Assembly (NCBI RefSeq): GCF_001752395.1
Contig: NZ_MKEK01000001.1
Location: forward strand, 2,471,147-2,535,146
Direction of reading: 5' to 3'
Length of the DNA stretch: 64,000 nucleotides
DNA from: Rheinheimera salexigens
GTDB lineage: Bacteria > Pseudomonadota > Gammaproteobacteria > Enterobacterales > Alteromonadaceae
Positions 1 through 9,596 of this stretch are shown in pieces. The notes beneath the pieces were generated by a model. The model was given only the letters and a program-made list of their open reading frames with translations, was not told where the DNA came from and ran no database searches. The translations under genes were made by a program, and so were the position numbers. How positions within the stretch are numbered: position 1 is the stretch's first letter; every line of letters begins with the position of its first letter.

Positions 1-170
1 CTGAACGTGTTTTCAATTGAGCATTCCCATCATTTTCTGCAAAAGTAATTTGTTAATAATACCATTTATCGCAACATTATAGCGATTAATAATAGCGACT
101 ACAAAGTGATGCTCAATTTTATTGTTATCACTTTCAACCATTCACTTTTTAAAAATACTTGGAGATGATT

Positions 171-1355
171 ATGCCATTAGCATTACTTGCATTAGCACTC
201 AGCGCCTTTGCAATAGGCACGACAGAATTTGTTATCGTAGGTTTACTCCCTACTATGGCTCAAGACCTAAATGTTTCGATTCCTTCCGCTGGCTTACTAG
301 TGAGTTTGTATGCACTTGGTGTTGCAATTGGTGCCCCTGTACTTACTGCGTTAACTGGTAAATGGAACAGGAAACACGTTCTATTATTTGTTATGGGCTT
401 ATTTGTTTTTGGTAATCTAGTGGCGTGGCAAGCACCAAGTTTTGAAGCGCTTATTGTAGCCCGAATCCTAACGGGGCTAGCACATGGTGTCTTTTTCTCA
501 ATCGGCTCTACTATTGCAACAGGTTTAGTATCCAAAGAGAAAGCAGCTAGCGCCATAGCAATAATGTTTACTGGATTGACTGTTGCTTTGGTTACTGGCG
601 TGCCACTAGGGACTTATATAGGACAACAATTTGGCTGGGAAGCAACATTTTTAACCGTTTCAGCACTAGGATTAATTGCGATGCTAGGCAGTGCAATACT
701 CGTCCCTAATAATTTAACTCAAGCTAAACCCACAAGAATTTCAGCCCAATTAAAAGTCTTAACCCAACCAAGATTGCTATTAGTTTACGCCATTACAGCT
801 GTCGGATATGGAGGCACTTTTGTCGCGTTTACTTATTTAGCTCCTATTCTCAATCAAATTACAGGGTTAGATCCTAGTGTTATTGGCTTGGTTATGTTGG
901 TTTATGGCGTATCTGTTGCTATCGGTAATATTTGGGGCGGGAAAATGGCTGATAAAATGGGGCCTATTAAGGCACTAACCATTATTTTTGCTGGCCTTGC
1001 TGCAATATTATTTGTATTTAACTTTACTGCTGTAAATCCTATCGCCGCAATAATTACCATTTTAGTATGGGGAGCTTTTGCCTTTGGTAACGTGCCAGGC
1101 TTACAAGTCTATGTTGTAAAATTAGCAGAGCAGCATACCCCAGACGCCGTCGATGTTGCTTCAGGTTTGAACATAGCAGCTTTCAATGTCGGCATTGCAC
1201 TTGGAGCCTGGGGAGGTGGACTCATTGTTGAACTGTCTGGATTAATGAATACACCTTGGGTTGGTGCTGTTGTGGTACTAATTGCGTTGGCACTTACCCG
1301 AGTTAGTGGTGCCTTAGATAACAGAGAAATGGCGTTATCCTGTAAAGTTGCTTAA
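171..1355 (+). CDS. MFS transporter, DHA1/AraJ-like drug or sugar exporter
   Basis: Predicted 12-helix inner-membrane major facilitator of 394 residues, the usual size for the DHA1 drug:H+ antiporter group. The N-terminus has the run GTTEFVIVGLLP followed by alternating hydrophobic helices over the full length, typical of AraJ/YdhP/CmlA-like exporters. The start is taken as ATG 171 because GGAG lies at 161-164, six bases upstream; ATG 165 and TTG 159 are in frame but badly placed for this ribosome binding site. It is monocistronic and followed by a hairpin terminator. The substrate cannot be told from sequence. It may be backbone or island cargo, because the left island boundary is not visible. 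Family assignment is confident, substrate is not. Confidence 0.88.
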   Translation: MPLALLALALSAFAIGTTEFVIVGLLPTMAQDLNVSIPSAGLLVSLYALGVAIGAPVLTALTGKWNRKHVLLFVMGLFVFGNLVAWQAPSFEALIVARILTGLAHGVFFSIGSTIATGLVSKEKAASAIAIMFTGLTVALVTGVPLGTYIGQQFGWEATFLTVSALGLIAMLGSAILVPNNLTQAKPTRISAQLKVLTQPRLLLVYAITAVGYGGTFVAFTYLAPILNQITGLDPSVIGLVMLVYGVSVAIGNIWGGKMADKMGPIKALTIIFAGLAAILFVFNFTAVNPIAAIITILVWGAFAFGNVPGLQVYVVKLAEQHTPDAVDVASGLNIAAFNVGIALGAWGGGLIVELSGLMNTPWVGAVVVLIALALTRVSGALDNREMALSCKVA

Positions 1356-1395
1356 CTCTTCAAAAAATTTGCTAACGTCTGTTTTCGAGAAACAC

Positions 1396-1430
1396 GGATC
1401 TTCTGATAGCTTAATCGAAGATCCATTTTT
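1396..1430 (+). terminator. Rho-independent terminator of the MFS gene
   Basis: An 8-bp perfect stem, GGATCTTC (1396-1403) with GAAGATCC (1417-1424), is followed by ATTTTT. It lies 40 bases after the MFS stop codon. Confidence 0.75.
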
Positions 1431-1724
1431 CGCTTACTAGGATCGTTTACTAAAAGTGCTGTAAATGTCTTCAATTGGCACTAAAGAGACATTAAATTTT
1501 ACTCGTAAATACGTTGCAATTAGTGAACCACTAAATGCATTAAACATTACCCTAAAAAGGGATAGATCAAGTATTAGCTAGTACAACGAATACCGACCAA
1601 CATCAGCATTAGTTGTTGGGGGGATCACCAAACAAACTATTCGCTCAATTGATAAATATAAACTTACTCTCGAAAGCTTTCACATTTTAATAGCAATTTT
1701 AGTGCAGCTTTTACTAAATAAAAT
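1431..1724. other. Intergenic stretch with one 31-nt imperfect palindrome
   Basis: No coding potential is seen between the MFS terminator and the end of the recombinase trio. It holds one copy (1464-1494) of a 31-nt imperfect palindrome (arms AATGTCT and AGACATT) that recurs in related form at 11445-11475 and 15882-15912. Confidence 0.5.
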
Positions 1725-4700
1725 TCAAAACTCAATATCCATCTCATCTTCAAAAGTAATTAACTTTTCAGACGCTTCAGCTGGCATATCTGCTTGTGCA
1801 TTTAATTTTTTTATCATTAATCTTGTTTTACAAGCGATGATTAGAAAGTGAATAAAGTTCATCACTACTGTCTGCTTTTGGACTTTTCCATTTTCTCTCT
1901 CAGTTTCAAACCATAACCACATAAGGCCTTTCTCTGCCTCTTTCGGCCAATACTTGGGTTGCTTTATGAGCTTGTTTTTCACTTTTGGAGGTTCAGGTTG
2001 CCATAGTGTTGGCTCACAACCCCAGATTTTTTTAATGGCAGCAACTTTATATTTGGAACTTTTAGGCAGATACAGATTACTATTAACACGTACTTCTTTA
2101 ATAAATAGCATTTCAGTTATTTCTAGAAATTTTAAATACTCTTCAGGCTCTTTAAACTGTATTAACCAGGCTTGAGCAACTAATAACCCTTTAAATCCGG
2201 TAAGTGAACTCAGTATTTCAGATTCATCTATCTCATTATTATCTAAAAGAAATTGAGCTTTATTTTTTAATTTTTCATAGATATCTCTTTTGTATGATAT
2301 TTTCTTATCACTTCGTAATTGTTGTTTACTATGCGGTAAATCAGGATACTTAGTAATACGTTTTTTGCCGTGTTTAGGGTATTCTCGTTGTGTTTCTAAA
2401 CTTGCCTGCTCCAAAATTCGCAGCCAACTCTCTTCAATCGTATATTTATTCCCTTTATCAATAGCTAATCCTGATTCAGCTATATCAAGTTTTCCTATAA
2501 AACTAAAACCTCGCTCCATTTGTGTTAAGCAGGGTATAGTTAAATGATTTTTTAATTGTACATTTTGTATATTGAGCAACTCAGAATTTAAAACTAAATC
2601 GCTTAATTGCCAATTAAAGTCTGCTTCATCACTAAAGTTAAATTTTATTGCATCAACAAAGCTATCATCAGACAGTGTCTCATCAATTTTAGCTCTACGG
2701 ACTAAACGACTTAATGCAACTTGTTTTAAAATTAGCTGACTGCTTGAAATTAAATACGAAAAAAATTCGTTAAGATGGAAGTAACTACTAAAAGTTATTT
2801 GAGGCTCGCTGTGCCCTACTATGGCACATAAGGCATATACAGATTTTCGTGAGTTATCTTGCAAACCTAATGCTACTCTAGCATCTTGGCAAGAATGCTC
2901 TGAGAAATAATCATCAAGTAAAAATGGTGGTAATGTTGGTTTATGCTTTTGTAACTGTTGCTGTAAAATAATTCTATAAAATTGCCAACATACAAATGAA
3001 TGGCGTAAATTATGATAACGAAAACTTTTATCAACTAGGTAGTCTCGAAGTTGAGTGCTAATTAAAGAAAGCTCCATATTAACATTTTTATCAAATAACA
3101 AAGTTGATTTTGTAAACCCACCAGACATTTTAAGTTCAAGTTTATGCTTAAGCAGAGCAAGCCAGCGTTTTGGCCAAAATGCGCCTAATTGTAAACTTCT
3201 AGTTCCTGCTCGACTTTTTAAAGAACGGTTCATTGTAGGAACAATTTTTATAGAAATATCATACGCATTATTGGTTTGCGTTATCTCAAAATCACTGAGT
3301 CGAATGTAACAAACCTCACCACGTCGCATCCCGGTATAAAAACCTAAACAAAGCAGTAATATAGCGTCATAGTGCGCTTCTCCTGCGCTATGCAACTTAG
3401 TTAGTAATGTCTCCATTTGCGATACACTTAAAATGTTCGCATCTACTAATGATGTAGTAGAAATAACATCCAGTTTTCCTGCGTAAAAACCAGGTATTAC
3501 TTCAATGTTTTGAATATAATTTGCTAGATAATAAACGTATCTTTGTTTCGTATCAGGAATTATTTCTGCAACTAAGTTTAACTTTTCTAGTAAAGTTTCA
3601 TCATCTAAACGTGAAAAATCTACATCATTAAAAATGATAAAAAATGGTTTTAACAGCGTAGATGCATAGCCCTTAATAGTCCTAAACGTTAATGTTGCCT
3701 TTTTTACACCACCGTACTTCAGTAAATGCAACACCCATTTACCATAAAGTGAAACATAAAAGTTATTTTTAAAACTTTCTGTTTTTAACTTTATTTCAAC
3801 TGAGTCAGCAACGACATACTTCTTGGGTATTTTTTGTTGTTCGGCCTCATAAGCTTTATTTACATCAGCTATTTTCTTATTTGTCCAATTTGATGGTTTT
3901 TGAATTAAGGCTATAAGCTCTTTAATTAACTTTACAGAGTGTTTTATATCTAAATAAGCTTCTTTTTTAAGACCATCATTAATTAACAATCCATTTAAAA
4001 AAGCACTATCTTTCTCTAAGCCGTTAGCAGGTTCACCTTGCATGTCATTATCTAATTGCAATACAGCTTTATTAGTTATTAATCTAATAAAACCAGCTTC
4101 AGAAAGTGATGTAGCACCTTGCATTTTAAGTAGCAATCGCGTTTGGAATGCGCCTTTATGAAGCAACCAATAGGTGAGTCTATAACTTTTTAATGCTGTA
4201 ATTGTTACGCTATCGCTTATGTTTTCATTAAGGGCAGATAAGTATTTTTTTATAAAACTTAATAAGATACGAGAAGATAAGCTTTTTACAGTCGATTCTA
4301 AATTTAAAGGCTTTATGACATTTAAGTCATTTTTAAGTTTCTGTAGAAAAAGTTGAAATAATAGTGCGGTATACTGACCAATAATATAGCGTTGCTCGTT
4401 ACTACTTGCCTTTTTTACCCCAGTATTTGTATTGTTCGTAATAGGAGCTTGTAAATAAATAATGTTTCCAACGTAGAACACTTTGTAATTACGCATTACG
4501 TCTGCAACATTACTGAGTTGACTAACACCTTCGTATAAATAAAGTATAACCGCCAGCCTGCCAAATTCTTGCTGCCAAGACTGAAGTTTTACAGGATATT
4601 CCGTGTCTTTCTTAATCGCCTCAAATAATTTTATAGCTTTATTCGCGTTCACTTGATGGTTAAGAGTAAGACTTAGAGGATCACGGCGTATTTCTGTTAT

Positions 4701-5024
4701 TTGTGGTACTTTAGCCGTAGATAAACCAAATGTATTTTGAGCATATCGCAATATTGCTTCTAAGGTTTTTCTTTGATATTGCTGTTTATCCGCTGCTGTT
4801 GAAATTGTCCCTATAACTTTTTGTAAAAAATGCTTATCAAATGTCTCGGTTTCTTTTGAAGCTTTAATCAATCGATTTAAAGTTAACGCGATCTCATAAA
4901 AAGCATCACGATAATTATCTGCTTCCACCTTTGTAACGTGTAATAGTATTTCCGTTAAGCATGGGTGCTGATTACCTTTTTCGTTAAGTGAGTTTATAAA
5001 AGATCTGATTTGCATGCTTGCCAT
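1725..5024 (-). CDS. Large tyrosine recombinase, third gene of recombinase trio
   Basis: A 1099-residue protein containing a complete tyrosine recombinase catalytic set in its middle: Arg in TGMRRGEV (about residue 565), HxxR in YHNLRHSF (about 671), and GHSEPQ plus SSYF (about 741-750) for the second His and the nucleophilic Tyr. About 550 residues precede and 350 residues follow the core, far longer than ordinary integrases of 300-450 residues. It is the last gene of an operon and overlaps the preceding gene by 31 bases; ATG 5015 is an alternative start with AGGGATGG just upstream. Very AT-rich. Probably the active strand-exchange subunit of a mobile island. The three-gene arrangement resembles the gamma-mobile-trio (GmtY/Z/X) set, but I cannot verify homology or assign the names. 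Confidence 0.8.
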   Translation of the reverse strand: MASMQIRSFINSLNEKGNQHPCLTEILLHVTKVEADNYRDAFYEIALTLNRLIKASKETETFDKHFLQKVIGTISTAADKQQYQRKTLEAILRYAQNTFGLSTAKVPQITEIRRDPLSLTLNHQVNANKAIKLFEAIKKDTEYPVKLQSWQQEFGRLAVILYLYEGVSQLSNVADVMRNYKVFYVGNIIYLQAPITNNTNTGVKKASSNEQRYIIGQYTALLFQLFLQKLKNDLNVIKPLNLESTVKSLSSRILLSFIKKYLSALNENISDSVTITALKSYRLTYWLLHKGAFQTRLLLKMQGATSLSEAGFIRLITNKAVLQLDNDMQGEPANGLEKDSAFLNGLLINDGLKKEAYLDIKHSVKLIKELIALIQKPSNWTNKKIADVNKAYEAEQQKIPKKYVVADSVEIKLKTESFKNNFYVSLYGKWVLHLLKYGGVKKATLTFRTIKGYASTLLKPFFIIFNDVDFSRLDDETLLEKLNLVAEIIPDTKQRYVYYLANYIQNIEVIPGFYAGKLDVISTTSLVDANILSVSQMETLLTKLHSAGEAHYDAILLLCLGFYTGMRRGEVCYIRLSDFEITQTNNAYDISIKIVPTMNRSLKSRAGTRSLQLGAFWPKRWLALLKHKLELKMSGGFTKSTLLFDKNVNMELSLISTQLRDYLVDKSFRYHNLRHSFVCWQFYRIILQQQLQKHKPTLPPFLLDDYFSEHSCQDARVALGLQDNSRKSVYALCAIVGHSEPQITFSSYFHLNEFFSYLISSSQLILKQVALSRLVRRAKIDETLSDDSFVDAIKFNFSDEADFNWQLSDLVLNSELLNIQNVQLKNHLTIPCLTQMERGFSFIGKLDIAESGLAIDKGNKYTIEESWLRILEQASLETQREYPKHGKKRITKYPDLPHSKQQLRSDKKISYKRDIYEKLKNKAQFLLDNNEIDESEILSSLTGFKGLLVAQAWLIQFKEPEEYLKFLEITEMLFIKEVRVNSNLYLPKSSKYKVAAIKKIWGCEPTLWQPEPPKVKNKLIKQPKYWPKEAEKGLMWLWFETERENGKVQKQTVVMNFIHFLIIACKTRLMIKKLNAQADMPAEASEKLITFEDEMDIEF

Positions 5025-7504
5025 CCCTGTGAAATAAGTAAACCGCTTATTACAGAAGCCATTTGATTTGAACTATCAGCAAACACATAGGTAGAACTTA
5101 GATACAAAGGAGACTGCCCCTCCTGCCAGTGGCCCATTTGTAAGTTTATGGGTTCAGGAGGCAGCCCTGAAGTTAATAAAGTGGTTTTTAACCAGTGCCT
5201 ACCCATATTTGCTGGACCGGTTATCCCTTCTTCAGCAGAATTAACTAACCACGATGGTGAAACGGGTTTTAAATTCATTGCTTTATCTATATAAAACAAT
5301 GGGCCATGCTGTTGCCTAGAGTTCCTATTATCTACAAACCAATCTATGATCTGACTTTCATTCTTTTCCGCTAATATTTTTTCATTATTAATAACATTTG
5401 AAATTTGCATAGTTAAATCAGGATCAAATAGCGACAGTAAATCTCTTAATACTCTAAGGTGTACAACTAAGTTTTTTAGTTGCTCTGCAAGCACTTCTGC
5501 AACAACTACTATTCGGGTATGGGAAAAGCTTCCGTCATCTTTATCGCTTAACGTTAGCAATTTTAATGAAGGAATATAAAGGGCTAGTGTTGGAAGTGGG
5601 TTGTGGACTGCTCGATACCCTGTAGCGAAATTAATCATCCACGCCGTATAACGAATGAAATTATTATGATAATTAATAATTTCATTCAGTGGTTTATAAA
5701 ACTTTGGCTTACTAGCTTTTAATTGTTGTTTTAGCTGTGCAACTAATTGTTTGCAATAATCTGCTTTAGGTACATATGGCGACCCTACCCTATTGTTAAG
5801 TTTTTTTGCCGGTAATTCTGGGGCAAAAAGCGTAGGCAGACTGTACTCTGCAGCATAATCGGATATGGAATTCCATAAATCCTTAAGCATCTGAATTCTT
5901 TCACCGTCTGAAAGGTTCACATAGCTTCGGCTAACTCTTGTGGCATAACACGCAACTTGGTAGCTAAAATCAATCACTATGGGATCAACTTTACCGTCGG
6001 CATCTATAAATCGCACCAAAAAATTTTCAATCATACTGGTCGAGATATTTGAGCTCATAAATGTTTCACTTTCACGCTGTAAAACTTTATCTAGCTTGGT
6101 TTGTAATTTGTTGCTATCAGAGTTAAAAATCATCTGGCCATTATTTGGTTCCATTCCTCCTATATATACAGAGATAACATTAGGGCAAGGTGTTAATACC
6201 CATGGTGATGATGGATAAAAGTCTTCAGGGTTAATTACGGCTCTATTTGCACTAGCTCGATGTTTGAAGCGCCAAAAACAGAAGTTATTTTTATCAAGAT
6301 AAATTCCTTCATCATCCGACTTTAAGTTTTTAATAACTTTTAGCTTTGACAGTCGCTCTAAAGATAATCCAGTTGTAAACATACAGAACAACATAAATTC
6401 TGATTCTGACTCTCTGTTTGCAATTAAAATACGCTCACAAATTTTTCTAACAACCCTAATACTGGCTTTAGATAAAATTAAATTACTGGTTAAATTAAGG
6501 TTATTACTCCGCCTTAAACTATTTGTGATATTTATCGATTTTTCGAATTGTAAATCAGAATCAAAAATTGCACCTATTGAGTTTCTATCTTCTATTAGTC
6601 TCTCTGGTTCATCCTCAACTGAGTTTATAAAGTGGGTGCGTAAAATTTCAATATCTTGGCTATCTACACCATCTTCATCTAATACAGGTAAGGCTTCTAA
6701 CTTAGAGTAGTCACTCCTCTCAGAAGGATTAAGCGCAATACCACTAAATCTAGGTTTGGAACTTTTACGCTTGTTGCTCTGTGGCTCTACTGCACGTCTT
6801 GGTCTTGGTGGCTGCCAATCGTTTGAAAAAAATCGTTTTAATGAAGAAACATAAGGTCGATCTTTTTTATTTAAAATGCTCTCACTGTCATTAAGCAACT
6901 TATCTAGTTTTGCAGCAATTTCAGTAGCTCCCCACGAGCCTAATTCATCTGAAAACAACTGGACATAAAACATGTTGCTGTCTGCATGTTGTAACATCCG
7001 AAATGCTAAACAAACTTCCTCACAGCGTGTGCTAGTTAAGGGTTGGATATCTTCAGCTTGCAGTATTGTTTTATTGGTTATGTAATGCCTAACAAATGCC
7101 TGAAAGAATTTCTTATCCACCGGCGAGTTTTTGAGCACTGAGGCATAAAACAGAATTAAATATAACGGATTAGCTTTTGCCCAATTTAAGGACCTGTGTC
7201 TTTTTCGATAAAGATTAACATCCGACTTGTCAGAATCGGCGCAGATATCAAGCTGTAACGTTTCACGTAAATAATCAGGTAACTGCAAGTGTTGTTGTAA
7301 ATTATCATCATCACTCATTGTTAAGTCTGCTAGTGATGCTGACACGTAATAAAAACCAGCTAAATCTTCAGGAGCATCAATTGCCGTTAAAAAAGCATTA
7401 ATATTATTTTCTATACTTTCAAGCTTATCTTGTTCATAGCGGTTTTTAGCCTGTTTCACAGCGTGAGTTAACAAACTATGCCTAATAGTATTAGTGCTTT
7501 TCAT
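4994..7504 (-). CDS. Degenerate tyrosine-recombinase-fold protein, second gene of trio
   Basis: An 836-residue protein whose C-terminal part carries recombinase-like signatures with substituted residues. The box I position reads TTGLSLERL, with Ser where the catalytic Arg is expected; box II reads GRHWLKTTLL, with Lys for Arg; MGHW and a Tyr in LYLSSTYVF follow. It is therefore probably a structural or regulatory partner, or a very divergent enzyme. ATG 7504 is chosen because GGAGAGG lies nine bases upstream; GTG 7525 is in frame but lacks a site. It starts four bases after the stop of the 187-residue gene, implying coupled translation. No other domain is recognised in the N-terminal half. 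Confidence 0.7.
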   Translation of the reverse strand: MKSTNTIRHSLLTHAVKQAKNRYEQDKLESIENNINAFLTAIDAPEDLAGFYYVSASLADLTMSDDDNLQQHLQLPDYLRETLQLDICADSDKSDVNLYRKRHRSLNWAKANPLYLILFYASVLKNSPVDKKFFQAFVRHYITNKTILQAEDIQPLTSTRCEEVCLAFRMLQHADSNMFYVQLFSDELGSWGATEIAAKLDKLLNDSESILNKKDRPYVSSLKRFFSNDWQPPRPRRAVEPQSNKRKSSKPRFSGIALNPSERSDYSKLEALPVLDEDGVDSQDIEILRTHFINSVEDEPERLIEDRNSIGAIFDSDLQFEKSINITNSLRRSNNLNLTSNLILSKASIRVVRKICERILIANRESESEFMLFCMFTTGLSLERLSKLKVIKNLKSDDEGIYLDKNNFCFWRFKHRASANRAVINPEDFYPSSPWVLTPCPNVISVYIGGMEPNNGQMIFNSDSNKLQTKLDKVLQRESETFMSSNISTSMIENFLVRFIDADGKVDPIVIDFSYQVACYATRVSRSYVNLSDGERIQMLKDLWNSISDYAAEYSLPTLFAPELPAKKLNNRVGSPYVPKADYCKQLVAQLKQQLKASKPKFYKPLNEIINYHNNFIRYTAWMINFATGYRAVHNPLPTLALYIPSLKLLTLSDKDDGSFSHTRIVVVAEVLAEQLKNLVVHLRVLRDLLSLFDPDLTMQISNVINNEKILAEKNESQIIDWFVDNRNSRQQHGPLFYIDKAMNLKPVSPSWLVNSAEEGITGPANMGRHWLKTTLLTSGLPPEPINLQMGHWQEGQSPLYLSSTYVFADSSNQMASVISGLLISQGWQACKSDLL

Positions 7505-7508
7505 AGCG

Positions 7509-8072
7509 CTAACCTCTCCTTTCACTTCTGAAAGATTTCCTACTTATGCCTAAATGGTCACACAAAGCATTTTTATTTGTTAATCCCGGATAAAGCAGGC
7601 TCCATTTGGGCTCATTAAAAATGCCTCGGGTATCTGTGTTAAACCATTTACACAGCAACTCATGAATTTTATAAGGTTCTGTAAAAACCCTTTGCTCTAA
7701 TAGCACATTGGTTAATTCATTTAAAATAGCCATATCTCTGAATGCTTTACTGGGCTTTTTATTAAAAACGAAAGCAGGCACTACATCAGGTCGACTTTTG
7801 CAATAAAGGCTAAAGCTATTTAAACCACAAAACACTCGGAATACTTTCTTAGAATCAAAATAACCCCATACAGGCTGTTGGAGCATATCTATTACTGGAA
7901 TGCGATGTGACTCAACCTCAGTTGCTCCTTTTACCAGTAAATGAGCATTTAGGTTGATATTTGTGCATAATATTTTTAAATCGCCGTCTAACTCCAATTT
8001 TACATCAGCTAAATTTTGAAGCTCAGCTTGGCTTAATAGGTTTGTAATCTGCTTATGAGTAATAGTTTCCAT
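7509..8072 (-). CDS. Small first gene of recombinase trio, putative DNA-binding accessory protein
   Basis: A 187-residue protein of unknown family. The C-terminus (NALCDHLGISRKSFRSERRG) looks like a helix-turn-helix recognition segment followed by a basic tail. GGAG stands eight bases before ATG 8072. It opens the three-gene minus-strand operon with two large recombinase-fold proteins, so a role as an accessory or directionality factor is plausible. This is inference from position and the basic tail only; no catalytic motif is visible. Confidence 0.65.
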   Translation of the reverse strand: METITHKQITNLLSQAELQNLADVKLELDGDLKILCTNINLNAHLLVKGATEVESHRIPVIDMLQQPVWGYFDSKKVFRVFCGLNSFSLYCKSRPDVVPAFVFNKKPSKAFRDMAILNELTNVLLEQRVFTEPYKIHELLCKWFNTDTRGIFNEPKWSLLYPGLTNKNALCDHLGISRKSFRSERRG

Positions 8073-8756
8073 CTGCTAGCTCCGCTTAAGTCCATTTTAG
8101 GCGTAACTGATGATAGCTCATTATTTTCTCGATTCGCCTTTATTTTTCAATTATTTACAAATAAGACTAGTTTTCATCATATTGATAATTAAAAAGAATC
8201 TCCGGTTCGCAGGGTCTTAAGTTCGAATATCATATATAGAGTGTCTGAAAAAGTAGTTTTACTTATCACCTGCTAAATCGTAGATCATTGTAAAAGAACT
8301 CCCTACATCAGCACCTGTTGCATTTTAAATGGTCCACCGGTAGTAATTTCAGTAAGCCACAATTATAAAACTCAAGGACCATCGATTGCAGAAATCATCC
8401 ATTAATATCAAAGACTGCTAAGAGCCAATTGCAGTCATTGCTGTCTCGTAATTATGCATTGCAATAACTTAAAGCAAGAAACGTTTCAGCTGTATTTATA
8501 TCCATTATTAAGTACTTTCCTGATTTTCACAGACAACTAAAATAAACAATTTAATCACAACATAGAGATAGCAAAGTGTGGCAGATTTTGTTAATAATAT
8601 GGGGAATTACTAACAGGAAGCCCTTTTGTCAGAATAAAAGGAAAGTTTCCTCTGATAAAGTTGTTGAACTAAGCCGCTACGCGGAGCTTGTCGTAAAAAA
8701 CACCATCTGAGCCACACTTACTCCGGGACTATTCCCATTACAACCGGAGACACATC
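8073..8756. other. Promoter region of the trio and left end region of the IS91-like element
   Basis: 684 bases without a convincing gene. The AT-rich part next to 8072 should hold the trio promoter. Near the right side an imperfect hairpin at 8671-8689 (CCGC, TAC loop, GCGG with AAG/CTT flanks) follows GAAC at 8666-8669; GAAC is the kind of tetranucleotide IS91-type elements use as target, so this may be the element's left end. A 9-bp inverted pair AAGTGTGGC (8574-8582) and GCCACACTT (8711-8719) is also present, without a clear role. Confidence 0.35.
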
Positions 8757-9596
8757 ATGACCCCTTTACGCAAAACGATGATAGATGAATGTCGGTTGCG
8801 TGGTCTTGCCCGCAAAACCGAAGAAACGTACTTATATGCGGTTGAGCAACTTAGTCGACATTATCATCAAAGCCCAGATACGATTTCAGAAGCCCAGCTT
8901 GAACAGTATTTTAGGTATCTCACGTTAGAGAAACACCTATCTCGCAATTCAATTCATGTGCAATTAAATGGTATCTACTTCTTTTTTAAAACGGTTTTAC
9001 ACCGAGGGTTTACGATAACCAAGCCGCTTACTAAGCGCACGGTTACGTCACCCTTAATGTTAAAACAAGAAGAGATACAGCGTGTTATTGCTCTGTGTCC
9101 AAACCAAAAGCATCGCTTTATGTTGATGACATACTATGGCACTGGTTTAAGATTAATGGAGTTAATTAATCTTAAAGTTGCCGATATTGATGGTCAAAGA
9201 AAGACATTGAAGGTGTGCTCTGGTAAAGGAAATAAAGATCGCTACGTACTATTAACCCCAGCGGTATTGCAGTTACTCCGCGAGTATTGGCGGCAATATC
9301 GGCCACGCGATTGGTTGTTTTACTCTAGTCGAGGTATGGAGCTCGCTATGTCCAGTAGCAGTATCAGTAAGGTCTTTAGAACGGCTGTTAAGGCGGCAGG
9401 CTTACCGACTGGATGCAGTATTCATAGCTTGCGTCATGCTTATGCAACGCATCAGCTAGTAGCAGGAATGCCCTTGCATGAACTGCAAAACCAGTTAGGC
9501 CATAGCAATATTAAAACGACACAGCACTACTTGCATTGGTTGCCGGAAATGGGCAACGGTGCGAGAGATTTACTTGCTGATTGGGCTATCTCATGA
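8757..9596 (+). CDS. Tyrosine recombinase associated with IS91-like element
   Basis: A 279-residue XerC/D-type recombinase: an N-terminal SAM-like core-binding domain (about residues 1-90) then the catalytic domain with all expected residues: GTGLRLMELI (Arg), SGKGNKDRY (Lys), HSLRHAYATH (HxxR), GHSNIKTTQHYL (His and Tyr). It lacks the extra insertion typical of integron IntI enzymes. It ends in ATGA shared with the start of the IS91 transposase, so the two are translationally coupled. Such recombinase-plus-IS91 pairs are known in IS91-family elements; the recombinase role there is unclear. Confidence 0.88.
   Translation: MTPLRKTMIDECRLRGLARKTEETYLYAVEQLSRHYHQSPDTISEAQLEQYFRYLTLEKHLSRNSIHVQLNGIYFFFKTVLHRGFTITKPLTKRTVTSPLMLKQEEIQRVIALCPNQKHRFMLMTYYGTGLRLMELINLKVADIDGQRKTLKVCSGKGNKDRYVLLTPAVLQLLREYWRQYRPRDWLFYSSRGMELAMSSSSISKVFRTAVKAAGLPTGCSIHSLRHAYATHQLVAGMPLHELQNQLGHSNIKTTQHYLHWLPEMGNGARDLLADWAIS

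Noticed and set aside
8574..8719. 9-bp inverted repeat AAGTGTGGC/GCCACACTT as transposon ends
   Set aside because: The arms are only 128 bases apart with no gene between, and IS91-type elements do not have terminal inverted repeats.
8757..9596. Integron integrase (IntI) for the attC-like sites
   Set aside because: The protein is only 279 residues, lacks the IntI-specific insertion and is ATGA-coupled to an IS91-type transposase.
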